Position numbers and translations under genes: made by a program. A stretch of DNA of 64,000 bases, taken from Tamarix chinensis (taxonomy: Eukaryota; Streptophyta; Magnoliopsida; Caryophyllales; Tamaricaceae). Below are positions 62,291 to 64,000 of the stretch, piece by piece (positions within the stretch are counted from its first letter, which is position 1; every line of letters begins with the position of its first letter). The stretch lies in contig CM060172.1 in the NCBI GenBank assembly GCA_030549775.1, positions 127,399,122 through 127,463,121 on the forward strand. Direction: 5' to 3'. The notes below the pieces were generated by a model. The model did no database searches, had not been told where the DNA came from, and saw nothing but the letters and a program-made list of their open reading frames with translations.

Positions 62291-63039
62291 AACATGGGAT
62301 CACAGACTCATGCTCATAATACATGACTAGACATAAGAATACACAAGGTACAAGCGTACAAAAAAATCATAATCACATGCTAAGTAACACACACTACCCT
62401 AGAACGTATCATTCTACACATAAGGCCCACATGCGATTTTAATAATAGATTATCTGATAATTGAATACGGACATGCATCATATGGCAACACTAATTTAAG
62501 GAAGACAACCAAGAGGCATGTATAGGAAACAGAAATATAAATCTCATGAGTGAGCGAGAAATAATTCATTATTATATTCCTTTATTGTGATCACCACCAT
62601 TTATTTGTATTATCTTGAGGACAGAGTCTCGAAGAGATCGTAACAACTAATCTAGTACTCGAACGGTATTAGCCCTAGTTGGCCCGCCTAGAAACGTAAC
62701 CAGACCACCAATAAATAGGACACCTAATCACTTAAGTATGCATACCCACTATAGGGTCGAAATATATTGAGACACTTATAGAGTAGAAGAGGGCCTCTCC
62801 GGACCTCATTAGGCACCTGGGATCAGAGAATAGAAAAACACCGGAATGGTACCAAGTGAATACCAAACCTGAGTCGAATAGCTACATCGAGTGATACAAG
62901 TCCCAACTCAAGATCTTTCTCTTCAAGTGATTAATATTTTATTCAAGGATTTAACCAATTATAAATCAGGCCCACATAACAACACTTAGCTCACATCCAC
63001 CAACACAATGAATTTCCATTATTATATCAATTTTAAGTG

Positions 63040-63235
63040 GCATTAAAGCCAAGCGACATTAAAGCTGATAAATTTTAAGCCGCATTAAAGTCAAACCATT
63101 CCAAGTGGCATTAAAGCCAAACCAACCCAAGTGGCATTAAGCCGATCGATTCCAGAGGCATTAAAGCCAATCTAATTCATGTGGCATTAAAGCTGAATAA
63201 TTTCAGGTGGTGTTAAGGCTAAATAATTCCATGAC
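63040..63235. repeat. About 30-base tandem repeat, GTGGCATTAAAGCC type
   Basis: Seven or so units of about 27-33 bases, each with GTGGCATTAAAGCCAA and a short variable joint (CAACCCAA, TTCCAG, TAATTCAT). Decay is mainly by single substitutions. It lies within the partial minus-strand LTR. Confidence 0.85.
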
Positions 63236-63690
63236 ATAAAATACAGCATACGGTATCATACAATTTCAATCTATACTCAACCACAAATGTGGTTTTCTGA
63301 ACCGATTACAATTTAGGCACATTAGAACATACTCCAAAATCACCAAATATTTTATAATTAGCTAGACATGCTAACAACATAATCATATTCAGCCCTTCAC
63401 ATACCCAAACATATACAATACTCAAGAGGCACATTAACATGCGTTTGCATTAAATCTATAACTCATATATACATATAATATTCAAGCGTCATATTAACAC
63501 GCATTTGCATTGAGGCTATAAATTCATACATTCATATAATTACCTCATAAAACATATCATATGCTTGACATAATTAAATAACCGATAAGCATCATCATCA
63601 CCTTCCACTCTAAGCAAACATAGATCGAGATTCCGTCATAAGTAAAGGTAAGTAATAACTTACCTAAATCTAAAGCTATCTAAGAAAATT

Positions 63691-63717
63691 GAGAAAGAGA
63701 GAGAGAGAGAGAGAGAG
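63691..63717. repeat. (GA)n microsatellite
   Basis: A GA run of about 26 bases. The equivalent place in the level-3 LTR (about 54085) has a shorter CTCTCTCTCCCTC run on the opposite strand. Confidence 0.9.
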
Positions 63718-64000
63718 CTATCAAGAGCTCGACAATCCATGGGAAAGTTTTCCTAGATCACTGATGGAAATCGGAACTAGGTTAGAAACTATTTTATCGA
63801 TCAATAATTCAAATATTATAATAAAATCAACACAAATGAACACAAATGATCTTCCTTGGAAAACGTGATCAAAACCTAGGACTTATGAGCGTCACTCTAT
63901 TAAGATTTAAGATTAAATATTAATCAAATCAACTTTAACACATATCACTTGGGGCATTTCAACTTACTTAGAAAAATCGGGGAAAGGACAATAGAAGATA

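Larger units (their letters stand above)
61473..64000 (-). mobile_element. Long LTR (minus), partial, runs off the window
   Basis: On the plus strand it begins TATAACACCCCTATTTTTTC at 61473, the complement of an LTR end GGGGTGTTACA with one G-to-A change. 61473-61780 matches the complement of 55560-55833, and 63690-63960 matches the complement of about 53860-54120, both in the level-3 LTR, so this is the same subfamily in the opposite orientation. It carries tandem arrays at 62099-62290 and 63040-63235, and the AAGTGATTAATATTTTATTC landmark at 62926. No coding. Confidence 0.82.

Noticed and set aside
62099..63235. CRISPR-like regularly spaced repeats
   Set aside because: The units are contiguous tandem repeats without unique spacers, in a plant LTR; not CRISPR.
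45119..64000. A hidden gene cluster or novel system in the long coding-poor right third
   Set aside because: All landmarks there are explained by LTRs (TGTAA..TTACA ends, TSDs, shared tandem arrays); no protein domains or RNA genes were found.

Overview
The window is plant nuclear DNA, AT-rich and dominated by transposable elements. The evidence is a single 12-exon, GT-AG spliced gene whose product matches the plant zinc transporter ZTP29, plus plant-type LTR retrotransposons (Tekay/Del-like chromovirus, Ty1/copia, Tat/Athila-like), a CACTA transposon and several hAT-type MITEs. The wording of the ZTP29 protein looks somewhat more monocot-like than Arabidopsis-like from memory; that is a weak hint and no species is claimed.

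Layout. 410-5000 holds the 3' part of a minus-strand chromovirus: a long LTR (410-3587) preceded by a decayed integrase/chromodomain reading frame. It is cut off at about 5000 by a plus-strand CACTA element (about 5000-11100) with decayed TNP2 and TNPA genes. 11651-11982 is a hAT-type MITE with a perfect 8-bp target duplication. 12-15 kb is LTR-derived and AT-rich non-coding DNA. 15.6-21 kb looks lower-copy and holds microsatellites, a duplicated Stowaway-like MITE region, a GC-rich block and a cluster of site II promoter motifs, but no gene I can defend. 21028-21526 is a second hAT-type MITE. 21.5-27.4 kb is LTR-like non-coding DNA. 27373-28614 is a hAT-type element that itself carries a probable solo LTR.

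28.8-37.2 kb is one decayed copia pol region split into three pieces by two later insertions: a 714-bp hAT-type MITE (perfect TSD) inside reverse transcriptase, and a 4.46-kb non-autonomous Tat-like element with two LTRs about 96% identical. The only intact gene, ZTP29, occupies 38911-43526 on the minus strand. Its 12 exons give 276 residues with every splice phase consistent.

45119-64000 is almost entirely giant LTRs of one family. Three LTRs are nested: a level-1 LTR (45119-58255), a level-2 LTR inside it (46941-56926, TSD ATCAT) and a level-3 LTR inside that, in the opposite orientation (51248-55833, TSD TGGTG). At the right edge another LTR start (60965) is interrupted by a further LTR (61473 to beyond the window). 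None of these carries pol coding; they are solo or truncated LTRs. The LTRs share unusually long complementary ends, a pyrimidine-rich segment near the start and short tandem repeats at matching places.

No new defence, metabolic or regulatory system was found. The most notable content is the nested solo-LTR structure, the internal tandem repeats of these LTRs, the C-to-T decay signature in TE genes, and one intact transporter gene preserved among them.
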